Source of the DNA: Pusillimonas noertemannii
Lineage (GTDB): Bacteria; Pseudomonadota; Gammaproteobacteria; Burkholderiales; Burkholderiaceae_B
DNA length: 64,000 nucleotides
NCBI RefSeq assembly: GCF_003096595.1
Contig: NZ_QEKO01000001.1
Span: forward strand, 1,403,834-1,467,833
Reading direction: 5' to 3'
Shown here: positions 17,296 through 25,288 of the stretch, one piece after another
Layout of the letters: every line of letters starts with the position of its first letter
Numbering within the stretch: the first letter of the stretch is position 1
Notes under the pieces: model-generated
Database searches by the model: none
Told to the model about the DNA's origin: nothing
The model's input: the letters and a program-made list of their open reading frames with translations, nothing else
Made by a program: the position numbers and the translations under genes

Positions 17296-18045
17296 ATGAA
17301 GGTATTGGTACCCGTCAAGCGTGTGGTTGATTACAACGTCAAGGTACGCGTCAAGTCGGATCAAAGCGGCGTGGACATCGCCAACGTCAAGATGTCCATG
17401 AATCCGTTCGACGAAATCGCGGTCGAAGAAGCCACCCGACTCAAAGAAAAATCGGTCGCCACGGAAGTGGTCGCGATTTCTTGCGGCGTTGCACAATCGC
17501 AAGAAACGCTGCGCACCGCCATGGCCATCGGAGCCGACCGCGCCATCCTGGTCCAGACCGACGCCGAGCTGCAGCCCCTGGCCGTGGCCAAGCTGCTCAA
17601 GGCCGTGGTCGACAAAGAACAGCCTCAGCTGGTCATCCTGGGCAAGCAGGCCATCGACGACGACGCCAACCAGACCGGCCAGATGCTGGCTGCGCTGCTC
17701 GACTGGCCCCAGGCCACCTTCGCCAGCAAGATCGAGGTTTCCGGCGACAGCGCAACCGTCACCCGCGAAATCGACGGCGGCCTCGAAACGGTGTCGCTCA
17801 AGCTGCCGGCCATCGTCACCACCGACCTGCGCCTGAACGAGCCGCGCTACGTCACCTTGCCCAACATCATGAAGGCCAAGAAAAAGCCGCTTGACACCAC
17901 CACGCCCGAAGAACTCGGCGTCGACGCCGCCCCGCGCCTGAAAACACTGAAAGTGTCCGAGCCGCCCGCGCGTTCGGCCGGCGTCATGGTGGCCGACGTG
18001 GCCGCCCTGGTCGACAAACTCAAGAACGAAGCAAAGGTGATCTAA
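17296..18045 (+). CDS. etfB: Electron transfer flavoprotein subunit beta
   Basis: A 249-aa ETF-beta. [20 protein letters not shown] at the start, [16 protein letters not shown], and the C-terminal [14 protein letters not shown] signature identify the family. With EtfA it forms the FAD/AMP heterodimer that carries electrons from acyl-CoA dehydrogenases to ETF-ubiquinone oxidoreductase. GGAGG lies upstream of the start. etfA follows after 2 bp and an acyl-CoA dehydrogenase next, a typical beta-oxidation electron-transfer unit. Confidence 0.97.
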   Translation: MKVLVPVKRVVDYNVKVRVKSDQSGVDIANVKMSMNPFDEIAVEEATRLKEKSVATEVVAISCGVAQSQETLRTAMAIGADRAILVQTDAELQPLAVAKLLKAVVDKEQPQLVILGKQAIDDDANQTGQMLAALLDWPQATFASKIEVSGDSATVTREIDGGLETVSLKLPAIVTTDLRLNEPRYVTLPNIMKAKKKPLDTTTPEELGVDAAPRLKTLKVSEPPARSAGVMVADVAALVDKLKNEAKVI

Positions 18046-18047
18046 CC

Positions 18048-18977
18048 ATGTCGATACTCGTCATTGCAGAACACGACAAGGCCCAGCTGCGGGGCGCCAC
18101 ACTCAATGCGGTCGCGGCCGCCCAGAAAATCGGCGGCGACGTGCACGTGCTGGTCGCCGGCCAGGGCGTGCAGGCCATTGCCGACCAGGCCGCCAAGCTG
18201 GCGGGCGTCGGCAAGGTGCTGCTGGCCGACGGCCCAGCCCTGGCCGAAGGCCTGGCCGAAAACGTGGCCGCACAGGTGCTGGCCGTGGCCCAGGGCTATG
18301 GCCACATCGTCTTCGCCGCCACGGCCGAAGGCAAGAACGTCGCTCCGCGTGTCGCGGCCAAGCTCGACGTGGCGCAGGTCTCCGACATTATCGCGGTCGA
18401 TTCGCCCGATACCTTCCAGCGTCCCATCTATGCCGGCAACGCCATCGCCACCGTGCAGTCGGCCGATGCCGTCAAGGTCCTTACCGTGCGTACCACGGCA
18501 TTCGATCCGGTGGCGGCCGAAGGCGGCCAGGCCTCGGTCGAAGCCGTCGACGCCGTAGCCGATTCCGGCCTGTCGTCGTTCGTGGGCCGCGAAGTGGCCA
18601 AAAGCGATCGCCCCGAACTGGCCGGCGCCACGGTCGTGGTCTCGGGCGGGCGCGGCATGGGCAGCGCCGAGAACTTCAAGCTGCTCGAGCCGCTGGCCGA
18701 TAAATTGGGCGCCGCCCTGGGCGCTTCCCGCGCCGCGGTGGACGCCGGCTATGCGCCCAACGACTGGCAGGTCGGCCAAACCGGCAAGATCGTCGCGCCC
18801 CAACTTTATATCGCCATCGGCATCTCGGGCGCCATCCAGCACCTGGCGGGCATGAAAGACTCCAAGGTCATCGTGGCCATCAACAAAGACGCCGAAGCCC
18901 CCATATTCGGCGTGGCCGATTACGGCCTGGTCGGCGACCTGTTCCAGGCCGTGCCCGAACTGACCAACTCCTTGTAA
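18048..18977 (+). CDS. etfA: Electron transfer flavoprotein subunit alpha
   Basis: A 309-aa ETF-alpha. The C-terminal FAD domain carries [37 protein letters not shown] and the classic [19 protein letters not shown] stretch. It binds the FAD that shuttles electrons between dehydrogenases and the quinone pool. It starts two bases after the etfB stop, so the subunits should be made in equal amounts. Confidence 0.97.
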   Translation: MSILVIAEHDKAQLRGATLNAVAAAQKIGGDVHVLVAGQGVQAIADQAAKLAGVGKVLLADGPALAEGLAENVAAQVLAVAQGYGHIVFAATAEGKNVAPRVAAKLDVAQVSDIIAVDSPDTFQRPIYAGNAIATVQSADAVKVLTVRTTAFDPVAAEGGQASVEAVDAVADSGLSSFVGREVAKSDRPELAGATVVVSGGRGMGSAENFKLLEPLADKLGAALGASRAAVDAGYAPNDWQVGQTGKIVAPQLYIAIGISGAIQHLAGMKDSKVIVAINKDAEAPIFGVADYGLVGDLFQAVPELTNSL

Positions 18978-19060
18978 GGCTCGCCGCCAGGCTTGCCGCA
19001 AGACCCCGTGCGGGCGGTTTGCCCGGCCCGCACGGCATCCACCTTCGGACGGAGGGCATC

Positions 19061-20896
19061 ATGGGCTACGACACGCCCCTGCGGGAATACCGGTTCGTTC
19101 TTGAAGAACTGTCAGGCCTCTCTGCGCTGCTTGATTGCCCAGGGTTCCAGGATCTGTCCGTCGATCTCGTCCGGGCAGTGCTTGAAGAAAACGCCCGCTT
19201 CGTCCAGTCGGAAATTGCGCCGCTCAATGCCGCCGGCGACAGGTCGCCGGCGCGCTGGCTCGACGGAGCCGTGGAAACCCCGCCCGGCTTCCGGCAGGCA
19301 TTCAGCCAATACGCCCAGGGCGGCTGGCAGGGCCTGCAGCACGAGGCCGAGCTTGGCGGGCAGGGCTTTCCCAAGCTGGTCGGCACCGCGGCGGTCGAGA
19401 ACCTCAATGCCGCCAATTTGTCGTTTTCCCTGTGCCCGCTGCTTACCGACGGCGTCATCGAGGCGCTGTCCACGGTGGGCAGCGAGCAGCAGCAGGCGCT
19501 GTACATCCCGCCGCTCATCGAAGGCCGCTGGACGGGCACCATGAACCTCACCGAGCCGCAGGCGGGCTCGGATCTTTCCCTGCTCAAAACACGCGCGCAG
19601 CCCCAGCCGGACGGCAGCTACCGCCTGTTCGGGCAAAAGATCTTCATTACCTTCGGCGAGCACGACATGGCCGAGAACATCGTGCATCTGGTGCTGGCGC
19701 GGCTGCCCGACGCCCCGCCGGGCGTCAAGGGCATCTCGCTCTTCATCGTGCCCAAGTTCATCGTTTCCGCCGACGGTTCGCTGGGCGAGCGCAACGACGT
19801 ATGGTGCGCCTCGCTCGAGCACAAGCTGGGCATCCATGGCAGCCCCACGGCCGTCATGCTGTACGGATCAGGCAAGGGCGAAGCCGGCGAGGGCGCCGTC
19901 GGCTACTTGGTGGGCGAGGCCAATCGCGGCCTGCAATATATGTTCGTCATGATGAACGCCGCCCGCTTCGCCGTGGGCGTTCAGGGTGTGGCCCTGGCCG
20001 AGCGGGCCACCCAGCAGGCCTGGGCCTATGCCGCCGAACGGCTGCAGGGCCAGGGCCTGGAAGGCCCTTCGAAGGGGCCGGTGCCCATCAACCGCCACCC
20101 CGACGTGCAGCGCATGCTCTGGACGATGCGGGCGCTTGCCGACGGGGGCAGGGCGCTTGCAGCCATGGCGGCGCTTGCCCGCGACCTGGCTCATCATCAC
20201 GGCAACGCTGAAGAACGCGGCCGGCAGCAGGCCCTGTACGAATACCTGGTTCCCATCGTCAAGGGCTTCTGCACCGAAAACGCGGTCGAAGCGGCTTCGC
20301 TGGGCGTGCAGGTGCATGGCGGCATGGGCTATATCGAAGAAACAGGTGTTGCCCAGTACTATCGCGATGCCCGTATTCTGCCCATCTATGAAGGCACCAC
20401 GGCCATACAGGCCAACGACCTGCTTGGCCGCAAGACATGGCGCGACGGCGGGGCGGTGGCGCATGGCCTGCATCGGCAAATGCTTGCCACGCTTGACGAA
20501 CTCGCCACGGCCGCCGGCCGCGGCGGGACGCATCAGGCCGGCCTGAAGGTGATTGCGCGGCACATGGAGCCGGCCCTGCAGGCCTATGCGCAGGCGGTCG
20601 ACTACATGCTGGACCAGTCAAGCGCGCCGGCCGCGGCCTTCCTGGGCAGCGTGCCTTATCTCATGCTGTCGGGCGTCGTCCTGGCGGGCTGGCAGATGGC
20701 GCGCGCGGCGCTCATCTGCACTGAAGCACTGGGCGACGACGGCCGGGGCCCGCAGGCGGACGACCCTTTTCATGCCCAAAAACTGGCGGCTTGCGTGATG
20801 TATGCCTCGCAGGTGTTGCCCAGGGCCCCGGCGCATCTGGCGTCCATCATCGATGGCGCCGACGTTGCAGGCTACGCCAGCCAGGCATCTGACTGA
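19061..20896 (+). CDS. Acyl-CoA dehydrogenase, long form with C-terminal extension
   Basis: A 611-aa flavoprotein. It contains an N-terminal helical domain, a beta domain with MNLTEPQAGSDLSLL, and the C-terminal helical domain in which PIYEGTTAIQANDLLGRK supplies the catalytic base Glu, followed by a roughly 130-residue extra domain (Acyl-CoA_dh_C). Long forms include 3-methylmercaptopropionyl-CoA dehydrogenase (DmdC) and several broad-specificity enzymes; the substrate here is undetermined. Its electrons would pass to the EtfBA pair directly upstream. GGAGGG before the ATG at 19061 decides the start over an upstream Met at 19019. Confidence 0.92.
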   Translation: MGYDTPLREYRFVLEELSGLSALLDCPGFQDLSVDLVRAVLEENARFVQSEIAPLNAAGDRSPARWLDGAVETPPGFRQAFSQYAQGGWQGLQHEAELGGQGFPKLVGTAAVENLNAANLSFSLCPLLTDGVIEALSTVGSEQQQALYIPPLIEGRWTGTMNLTEPQAGSDLSLLKTRAQPQPDGSYRLFGQKIFITFGEHDMAENIVHLVLARLPDAPPGVKGISLFIVPKFIVSADGSLGERNDVWCASLEHKLGIHGSPTAVMLYGSGKGEAGEGAVGYLVGEANRGLQYMFVMMNAARFAVGVQGVALAERATQQAWAYAAERLQGQGLEGPSKGPVPINRHPDVQRMLWTMRALADGGRALAAMAALARDLAHHHGNAEERGRQQALYEYLVPIVKGFCTENAVEAASLGVQVHGGMGYIEETGVAQYYRDARILPIYEGTTAIQANDLLGRKTWRDGGAVAHGLHRQMLATLDELATAAGRGGTHQAGLKVIARHMEPALQAYAQAVDYMLDQSSAPAAAFLGSVPYLMLSGVVLAGWQMARAALICTEALGDDGRGPQADDPFHAQKLAACVMYASQVLPRAPAHLASIIDGADVAGYASQASD

Positions 20897-20931
20897 TCCG
20901 CGTCAAGGCCGACGGCGGGCCGTCTGCCGTG

Positions 20932-20965
20932 CTTGCCGTGCCCGCAGCGCGGCAAGACCGCTTTT
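20932..20965 (+). terminator. Candidate terminator after the acyl-CoA dehydrogenase
   Basis: CTTGCCG (20932-20938) pairs with CGGCAAG (20950-20956), followed after a few bases by CTTTT. A modest stem with a weak T-run. Confidence 0.4.
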
Positions 20966-20970
20966 CATGG

Positions 20971-21006
20971 TTGCGCACGGCTCTTCCTTTAGCTTATAAC
21001 GTTATA
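20971..21006 (+). promoter_or_regulatory. Candidate promoter and 12-bp palindrome before the peroxiredoxin gene
   Basis: TTGCGC (20971-20976), 17 nt, TTATAA (20994-20999) forms a plausible sigma-70 promoter. The -10 element overlaps the perfect palindrome TATAACGTTATA (20995-21006), a possible operator. It does not match the spacing I would expect of an OxyR site, so the regulator is unknown. Confidence 0.4.
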
Positions 21007-21121
21007 TAAAGACGGTATTTAAATTCCGTTCTCGAAGCTGGCACAATGATTCGGTGCAGGCCGGCAAGGGCTTCCAGGCCGCGGCCTTGCTTTTTTTCAT
21101 CCATCCCAAAAGAGACTCATC

Positions 21122-21763
21122 ATGGCTACTTTGCGTCTGGGCGACACCGCCCCCGATTTTGAACAAGACTCCGACATCGGCCCCATCAAGTTCTACGACT
21201 ACCTGGGCGACAGCTGGGGCGTATTGTTTTCGCACCCGGCCGACTTCACCCCCGTGTGCACGACCGAGCTCGGCTACACTGCCAAGCTGGCCGACGAGTT
21301 CGCCAAGCGCAACGTAAAGGTCATCGCCGTATCGGTTGACGATGCGCAGTCTCACAAAGACTGGATCAAGGACATCAACGATACGCAAAGCACCACGGTC
21401 AACTTCCCCATTCTGGCCGACTCCGACCGCAAGGTGTCCGACCTGTACGACATGATCCACCCCAACGCCAGCAATACGGCGACGGTGCGTTCGGTGTTCG
21501 TCATCGATCCCAAGAAGAAGGTCCGCCTGACCCTTACCTATCCCGCCAGCACGGGCCGCAACTTCAACGAAATCCTGCGCGTGATCGACTCGCTGCAGCT
21601 TACCGACAGCCACAGCGTGGCCACGCCGGTCAACTGGGAAGACGGCGACGATTGCATCATCGTGCCCTCCATCAAGGACGAAGCCGAACTCAAGGCCAAG
21701 TTCCCCAAGGGCTACACTGTTGTGCGTCCCTACCTGCGCACCACGCCCCAGCCCAATAAGTAA
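21122..21763 (+). CDS. 1-Cys peroxiredoxin (Prx6/AhpC-TSA family)
   Basis: A 213-aa thiol peroxidase. The active-site motif HPADFTPVCTTE places the peroxidatic cysteine at Cys46; the C-terminal domain (SVATPVNWEDGDDCIIVPS, then KGYTVVRPYLRTTPQP) is that of the Prx6 subfamily, which lacks a typical resolving cysteine. It reduces hydrogen peroxide and organic peroxides. It stands alone, with its own promoter region and a terminator-like hairpin downstream, and lies before the non-coding repeat region. Confidence 0.95.
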   Translation: MATLRLGDTAPDFEQDSDIGPIKFYDYLGDSWGVLFSHPADFTPVCTTELGYTAKLADEFAKRNVKVIAVSVDDAQSHKDWIKDINDTQSTTVNFPILADSDRKVSDLYDMIHPNASNTATVRSVFVIDPKKKVRLTLTYPASTGRNFNEILRVIDSLQLTDSHSVATPVNWEDGDDCIIVPSIKDEAELKAKFPKGYTVVRPYLRTTPQPNK

Positions 21764-21814
21764 GCTGCGGTAATTGCGGGGCCGGTTCTCGGCCCGGCAT
21801 GCATCTATCTGCTG

Positions 21815-21857
21815 AAACCCCTGTCCTGGCGATGGCCATGATGGGGGTTTTTGTTTT
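21815..21857 (+). terminator. Rho-independent terminator after the peroxiredoxin gene
   Basis: AAACCCC (21815-21821) pairs with GGGGTTT (21844-21850) around an inner TGGC/GCCA hairpin, and T-rich sequence (TTGTTTTTT) follows. Confidence 0.75.
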
Positions 21858-22020
21858 TTGCGTTCTCCCCTGTGATTTGGGCTTTCTTGGCTGTCTTGGC
21901 TTTTAGCGCTGTTTGTTTCCTGGGGTTCGGTTTTTCTTGGGGCTGTTTCGTTGGATTTTGCTTCTTGGGGTGGTGTTTCGCTGGGGGTGATTTCTTCGGG
22001 TGTGGCTTCTTTGGGTTCTT
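21858..22020. other. G/T-rich low-complexity non-coding stretch
   Basis: The plus strand is almost free of A and built from variations on GGTTCTT, TTTCTTGGGG and TGGCTTTCTTGG. Any translation gives only Phe/Gly/Cys-rich or Lys/Pro/Glu-rich low-complexity strings without a credible start. I see no gene; it borders the structured repeats that follow. Confidence 0.6.
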
Positions 22021-22024
22021 GAGC

Positions 22025-22119
22025 GCCGGCGAGGGCGAAGCCTATTTAGGCCGGGCGGTCGGGCGGTTTGTGGCAGCGCCCTCCAACGCCCGTCCTAAAT
22101 AGGCTTCGCCCCCACCGGC
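22025..22119 (-). repeat. Structured palindromic element, copy 1
   Basis: An 18-bp perfect inverted repeat (22033-22050 with 22094-22111), capped outside by GCCGG/CCGGC, encloses a 42-bp core at 22051-22092. The reverse complement of this core matches the core of copy 2 (22328-22369) at all but one base. The core itself folds (CGGGCG/CGCCCG, then GGGCG/CGCCC). The arms are unrelated in sequence to those of copy 2. Oriented by its core, it lies on the minus strand. Confidence 0.75.
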
Positions 22120-22120
22120 T

Positions 22121-22250
22121 TGCGGTTGAGGCTGGCCATGGGTGCCGATATTTTCCGGTTGCTTGTGGTTGAGGCTGCTCATGGGTACCGACATTCCTCA
22201 TTGGCTAACGGTTGAGCTGACTCTGAGTGCCGAACCCCATTCTGCTTTTA
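22121..22250 (+). repeat. Degenerate tandem repeats, left cluster (three units of about 45 bp)
   Basis: Units begin GGTTGAGGCTGG (22125), GGTTGAGGCTGC (22167) and GGTTGAGCTGAC (22210), each followed by a CATGGGT/CTGAGT-like block and a CCGA-like block. The first two are nearly the same for about 30 bp. They resemble the reverse complement of the repeats at 22392-22477, so the two clusters face each other across copy 2 of the palindromic element. Confidence 0.6.
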
Positions 22251-22302
22251 AAAAGAACCGGCCCGCCGGCTTGCCGGCGTGCATGGTTTGCCCCAATCTG
22301 AG

Positions 22303-22393
22303 CCGCTGGAGGAGGGGGTGTTTTTGCCGGGCGTTGGAGGGCGCTGCCACAAACCGTCCGACCGCCCGGCAAAAACACTCCCTCCTCCGGCGG
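22303..22393 (+). repeat. Structured palindromic element, copy 2
   Basis: The outer arms pair in two blocks: GGAGGAGGG (22308-22316) with CCCTCCTCC (22380-22388), and a 16-bp perfect stem (22318-22333 with 22363-22378). The core between carries GGGCGTTGGAGGGCGCTG at its 5' side and AAACCGTCCGACCGCCCGG at its 3' side, shared with copies 1 and 3. One inner pair becomes G-U when read as plus-strand RNA, which hints at an RNA-level fold. Confidence 0.75.
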
Positions 22394-22477
22394 CGCTTAA
22401 AGACCCAGAACACCGCTTCAACCACTAGCTAATGGGCGCTTAAAGACCCAGAGTACCGTTCCAACCCCTAGCCAGTA
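22392..22477 (-). repeat. Degenerate tandem repeats, right cluster (two units, 43-bp period)
   Basis: GGCGCTTAAAGACCCAGA occurs at 22392-22409 and again at 22435-22452, each followed by an A/TACCG-TTC-CAACC-CTAGC block. The reverse complement (TGGCTA, GGTTG, CTGGGT) resembles the left cluster units. Confidence 0.65.
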
Positions 22478-22541
22478 AGCCTCCCACTGAGTCGCTATCA
22501 AGCCCGGGCAAACCCAATTCATGGCGCAAGAAAAAAGTGCT

Positions 22542-22603
22542 TGCAAAAGTTACTGTGATTTCGTACAGTATCGAAAACAGAGTACTGTTTAGAAAAACAG
22601 TGG
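22542..22603 (+). promoter_or_regulatory. SOS promoter with two LexA boxes
   Basis: Box 1, TACTGTGATTTCGTACAGTA (22552-22571), fits the CTGT-N8-ACAG LexA consensus perfectly. Box 2, CTGT at 22586-22589 and ACAG at 22598-22601, again has exactly 8 bp between. The boxes are 32 bp apart, about three helical turns, so two LexA dimers would sit on the same face. A promoter TTGCAA (22542-22547), 17 nt, TACAGT (22565-22570) has its -10 inside box 1, so bound LexA would block it. The first gene downstream is the 72-aa membrane protein at 22662. Confidence 0.85.
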
Positions 22604-22661
22604 TTTTAAAACCAGTGGCATCCAGCCCTTGCAACTTTGTGCATACATAGCGAGACGAACC

Positions 22662-22880
22662 ATGAATACTCCGCAAACACCCGCCAAGTGGCCCTTCCCC
22701 CCGGCACAGCAACCTCGCAAATCCCGTTCGCGCCAAAGCGCCGCTCCCTCCGGTTCCGCGGCCGGTTCCAAAAAACGCAGCCTTACCCGCGGTGCCATGC
22801 TGGCCGACGTCGTGCTCGTGGCCATCTGGGGCGCCACCATACCCGGCATGATGTGGCTGGGCGCCGCCGGCGGTTTCTAA
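22662..22880 (+). CDS. Small SOS-controlled membrane protein (unknown function)
   Basis: A 72-aa frame. Residues 1-44 are basic and rich in Pro, Gln, Ser and Arg/Lys. Residues about 46-70 (MLADVVLVAIWGATIPGMMW) form one hydrophobic helix, ending GAAGGF. It resembles a conserved hypothetical I recall from Alcaligenaceae, but I cannot name it. Two LexA boxes on its promoter make it a DNA-damage-inducible gene by inference. SOS-induced single-helix proteins elsewhere include membrane toxins (TisB) and division inhibitors (SulA-independent types such as SidA), so such a role is possible but unproven. The ribosome binding site is weak (GAGA). It lies 121 bp before rplS. Confidence 0.75.
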   Translation: MNTPQTPAKWPFPPAQQPRKSRSRQSAAPSGSAAGSKKRSLTRGAMLADVVLVAIWGATIPGMMWLGAAGGF

Positions 22881-22896
22881 GTCATTGAAAACGGTG

Positions 22897-22902
22897 TACA
22901 AT
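22897..22902 (+). promoter_or_regulatory. Possible -10 element for rplS
   Basis: TACAAT lies 100 bp before the rplS start. The sequence 17 nt upstream (TTTCTA) is a poor -35, so this is tentative. It would let rplS be transcribed independently of the SOS gene. Confidence 0.3.
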
Positions 22903-23001
22903 AGCTGGTTTTTCAACTCATCTTCTGGCGGCCGGGGCCAAGCCCATTGCCAACACCGCAAACAACAACGCGGCCGTTTTCGATGAAATCAGGAGCCCAC
23001 C

Positions 23002-23388
23002 GTGGACTTAATCGCAACACTTGAACAAGAAGAGATCAGCCGTCTTACCGGCGGTCAGGCCAAGCCCGAATTTGGCCCCGGCGACACCGTTGTCGTCAAC
23101 GTCAACGTAGTCGAAGGCACGCGCAAGCGTGTCCAGGCCTACGAAGGCGTCGTCATCGCCAAGCGCAATCGCGGCCTTAATTCCTCGTTCATCGTACGCA
23201 AAATCTCGTCCGGCGAAGCCGTCGAGCGTACCTTCCAGCTTTACTCCCCGCAAATCGCTTCCATTGAAGTCAAGCGCCGTGGCGATGTCCGCCGTGCTAA
23301 ACTTTATTACCTGCGTAGCCGTTCGGGTAAATCTGCACGCATCAAAGAAAAACTGGTTCGTCGGGCCGACAAAAAAGCAGAAGCTTAA
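23002..23388 (+). CDS. rplS: 50S ribosomal protein L19
   Basis: A 128-aa L19. It starts [15 protein letters not shown] and contains [28 protein letters not shown] and the C-terminal [26 protein letters not shown], all standard. L19 sits at the 30S-50S interface. The start is GTG, preceded by AGGAG. Usually it ends the rpsP-rimM-trmD-rplS operon; here those three genes do not precede it, and the SOS gene and repeat region do instead. Followed by a strong terminator. Confidence 0.97.
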   Translation: MDLIATLEQEEISRLTGGQAKPEFGPGDTVVVNVNVVEGTRKRVQAYEGVVIAKRNRGLNSSFIVRKISSGEAVERTFQLYSPQIASIEVKRRGDVRRAKLYYLRSRSGKSARIKEKLVRRADKKAEA

Positions 23389-23419
23389 TCGCGCTGTTTC
23401 GCCCATACCACAGTTCAGC

Positions 23420-23449
23420 AAAGGCACCCGCGCGGTGCCTTTGTTTTTT
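23420..23449 (+). terminator. Rho-independent terminator after rplS
   Basis: A 9-bp perfect stem (AAAGGCACC / GGTGCCTTT), CGCGC loop, followed by GTTTTTT. Confidence 0.9.
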
Positions 23450-23501
23450 GCCACCGGGGCGGCATACTGAAGGCGACGCACAGAATATTGCTTTTGGAGC
23501 C

Positions 23502-24257
23502 ATGGCGCGAAACATTCCGCATTCCCGGACCGGCAAGCGTACGGTCATCGTTCCGGGATTCGATCCTCAAACCCAGCCCATTGTGCCGCTGTCCGATATC
23601 TTGTTGCCTTTGGACAGCGCGGCGATACAGCTGGATTTCATTCGCTCAGCCTTCAGCAGCCCGATCGACTGGCAGGTCGAGCCCGTGTTCACCGAAAGCT
23701 TCCAGGCCGACAGCCTCGACCTTATCGACATCGTGCAGGCGGCGGTGTTCGTGCCGCTGGTGCAGCGCCCCGAAGGCTTGCACCTGCTGTTTACCCGGCG
23801 CGCCTCTCATTTGTACGACCATGCCGGTCAAATCTGTTTTCCGGGCGGGCGCATCGAAACCACCGACCGCGACGCGGTCGACGCCGCATTGCGTGAAACC
23901 CGCGAAGAAATCGGCGTTGCGCCCGAATACATACAGCTTCTGGGCACGCAGCCGGGCTTTCTTACTTCTACCCGCTTTACCATGAAGCCGGTCATCGGCT
24001 ATGTGCGGCCGGGCTTTACCATTCGGCCCGACTTGACCGAAGTGGCCGAGGTGTTCGAGGTGCCCCTGTCGTTCCTGATGGACCCTTCCCACCATTTCCT
24101 GCACCGGGCCAACTTGCCCGACGGCGGCCATCGCTTTTATTTCTCCATGCCCTGGAAGGATTATTTCATCTGGGGGGCCACTGCGGCGCTCATCCGCAAC
24201 CTGTACCATTTTCTGTCCGCTGCCCAGGCGCATAAATGCGTCGTCGGCAGCCAGTAG
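23502..24257 (+). CDS. Nudix hydrolase, probable coenzyme A pyrophosphatase
   Basis: A 251-aa protein with an N-terminal region typical of long CoA diphosphatases, then AAVFVPLVQRPEGLHLLFTRRASHLYDHAGQICFPGG and the Nudix box (GGRIETTDRDAVDAALRETREEIGV), whose REXXEEXG glutamates bind the catalytic metal. The HAGQICFPGGRIE stretch is the UPF0035 signature of CoA pyrophosphatases, which split CoA into phosphopantetheine and 3',5'-ADP. GGAG precedes the ATG at 23502. In relatives this gene lies between rplS and rsgA; here an island of eight genes follows. Confidence 0.88.
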   Translation: MARNIPHSRTGKRTVIVPGFDPQTQPIVPLSDILLPLDSAAIQLDFIRSAFSSPIDWQVEPVFTESFQADSLDLIDIVQAAVFVPLVQRPEGLHLLFTRRASHLYDHAGQICFPGGRIETTDRDAVDAALRETREEIGVAPEYIQLLGTQPGFLTSTRFTMKPVIGYVRPGFTIRPDLTEVAEVFEVPLSFLMDPSHHFLHRANLPDGGHRFYFSMPWKDYFIWGATAALIRNLYHFLSAAQAHKCVVGSQ

Positions 24258-24500
24258 ATCAACGGGCGCCTCAGGGGTAAGCGAAGGCCTCTTTTGTTAG
24301 CGAAGGCCCGCGCGTCGTCCGTCCTCAGCCAATCTCTGCTCTTACTCCCCAATTACCGGCTTTAGCCTACGCCAGGCGGACGCACTTGTACTCGAGTGCG
24401 TAATCTCCCGCGCGCGGCGCCGGCTCGATCCGGTGTGTTGCGGCGTGGCCGGTGGGGCGATATCCGACGAAATCGGCCCCCTTATAAGTGTTTACCCTCA
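24258..24500. other. Intergenic stretch before the TetR regulator
   Basis: No gene seen. It holds a short near-repeat (AGCGAAGGCC at 24282 and 24301) and an inverted repeat ACGCACT/AGTGCGT (24380-24386, 24395-24401), possibly a weak terminator for the nudix gene. This is the apparent left junction of the second island. Confidence 0.45.
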
Positions 24501-24535
24501 ATTCATTGACTGATCGATCAGTCATGAATAATAAT
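24501..24535 (+). promoter_or_regulatory. TetR operator overlapping the promoter of the TetR gene
   Basis: A perfect 16-bp palindrome GACTGATCGATCAGTC (24508-24523), extended by ATTCAT and ATGAAT arms, overlaps a promoter TTGACT (24506-24511), 17 nt, TAATAA (24529-24534). Position and symmetry indicate autorepression by the TetR-family protein encoded just downstream. Confidence 0.7.
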
Positions 24536-24564
24536 CACCAAAACCTTTATCTTGGGAAACAGTT

Positions 24565-25218
24565 ATGACAGAGCAGAACGCACGCTCCCAAATCCTTGAC
24601 GCTGCGGAAAAAGTCTTTGCACTTCAAGGCTTTGATGGAGCAAGCATGCGCGAGATCGCCAAGCAGGCTGGAGTGGCTCAGGCTCTGTTGCATTACCACT
24701 TCGATTCAAAACGAAAATTATTCGAAAGTATGTTTTCGCGTCGATCGGAAGCAATCAACCGTGAACGGCTTACCCGGTTAGACGAACTCTTCAACGACGA
24801 TGAGGGAGCAGCGCCGACGCTCCCCGAATTGATCGATGCGCTTTTTCGGCCCACGGTGAGTTTTGGACATGAACAGCCAGGCGGCAATCTTTTCTCCCGA
24901 GTACTGGTTAGTACCAATAATGCGGACGATCAAGCGTCTCGTGATCTCATCAGCTCTTTTTATGACCCGACCGCTAAGCGGTTCATCAGCGCCATCCAAA
25001 GGGTCGTCCCAAGCTTGAAAGAGGAGGAAGCAGTTTGGGGCTATATGTTTGCGATTGGTGTGGGCATGACCATGATGGCCACTACGGGCAGGGCGGGAAG
25101 ATTGTCCGGTGGGCAGTGCGACGACTCGGACGTTGAAGCGATGATGGCTCGTATTGTTCCTTTCATCTGCGCAGGTATTAATGCGCTGGCGCCAGCCACC
25201 GAGTCTCCATCTCGATAA
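24565..25218 (+). CDS. TetR/AcrR family transcriptional regulator
   Basis: A 217-aa protein. The N-terminal DNA-binding domain is canonical: ILDAAEKVFALQGFDGASMREIAKQAGVAQALLHYHFDSKRKLFESMF (residues 10-57). The C-terminal ligand domain (about 70-205) has no family match I recognise beyond TetR_C in general. It stands first in the island and is co-directional with the amidohydrolase, esterase, TRAP, cyclase and BKACE genes, so it probably represses that pathway until an intermediate binds. The palindrome at 24508-24523 is its likely operator. Confidence 0.92.
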   Translation: MTEQNARSQILDAAEKVFALQGFDGASMREIAKQAGVAQALLHYHFDSKRKLFESMFSRRSEAINRERLTRLDELFNDDEGAAPTLPELIDALFRPTVSFGHEQPGGNLFSRVLVSTNNADDQASRDLISSFYDPTAKRFISAIQRVVPSLKEEEAVWGYMFAIGVGMTMMATTGRAGRLSGGQCDDSDVEAMMARIVPFICAGINALAPATESPSR

Positions 25219-25288
25219 GACGCGAGATTTGACTCGCATCCGAGCATTTGAAACGCCCTGATCATCGGGCCCGCTTGAGCTGACTGCC

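Noticed and set aside
20995..21006. TATAACGTTATA considered as an OxyR site for the peroxiredoxin
   Set aside because: It lacks the ATAG-N7-CTAT half-site spacing; left as an unassigned palindrome.
21850..22018. Open minus-strand frames rich in Lys, Pro and Glu, at first reminiscent of histone-H1-like tails
   Set aside because: No start codon, no upstream domain, and the pattern follows from the nucleotide repeat.
21851..22102. An 83-codon hydrophobic frame rich in Phe, Gly and Cys
   Set aside because: Low-complexity translation of the G/T-rich tract and of palindromic element 1; no ribosome binding site.
22025..22477. The repeat clusters were considered as a CRISPR array
   Set aside because: Repeats are degenerate, change orientation and lack unique spacers of even length; no cas genes are nearby.
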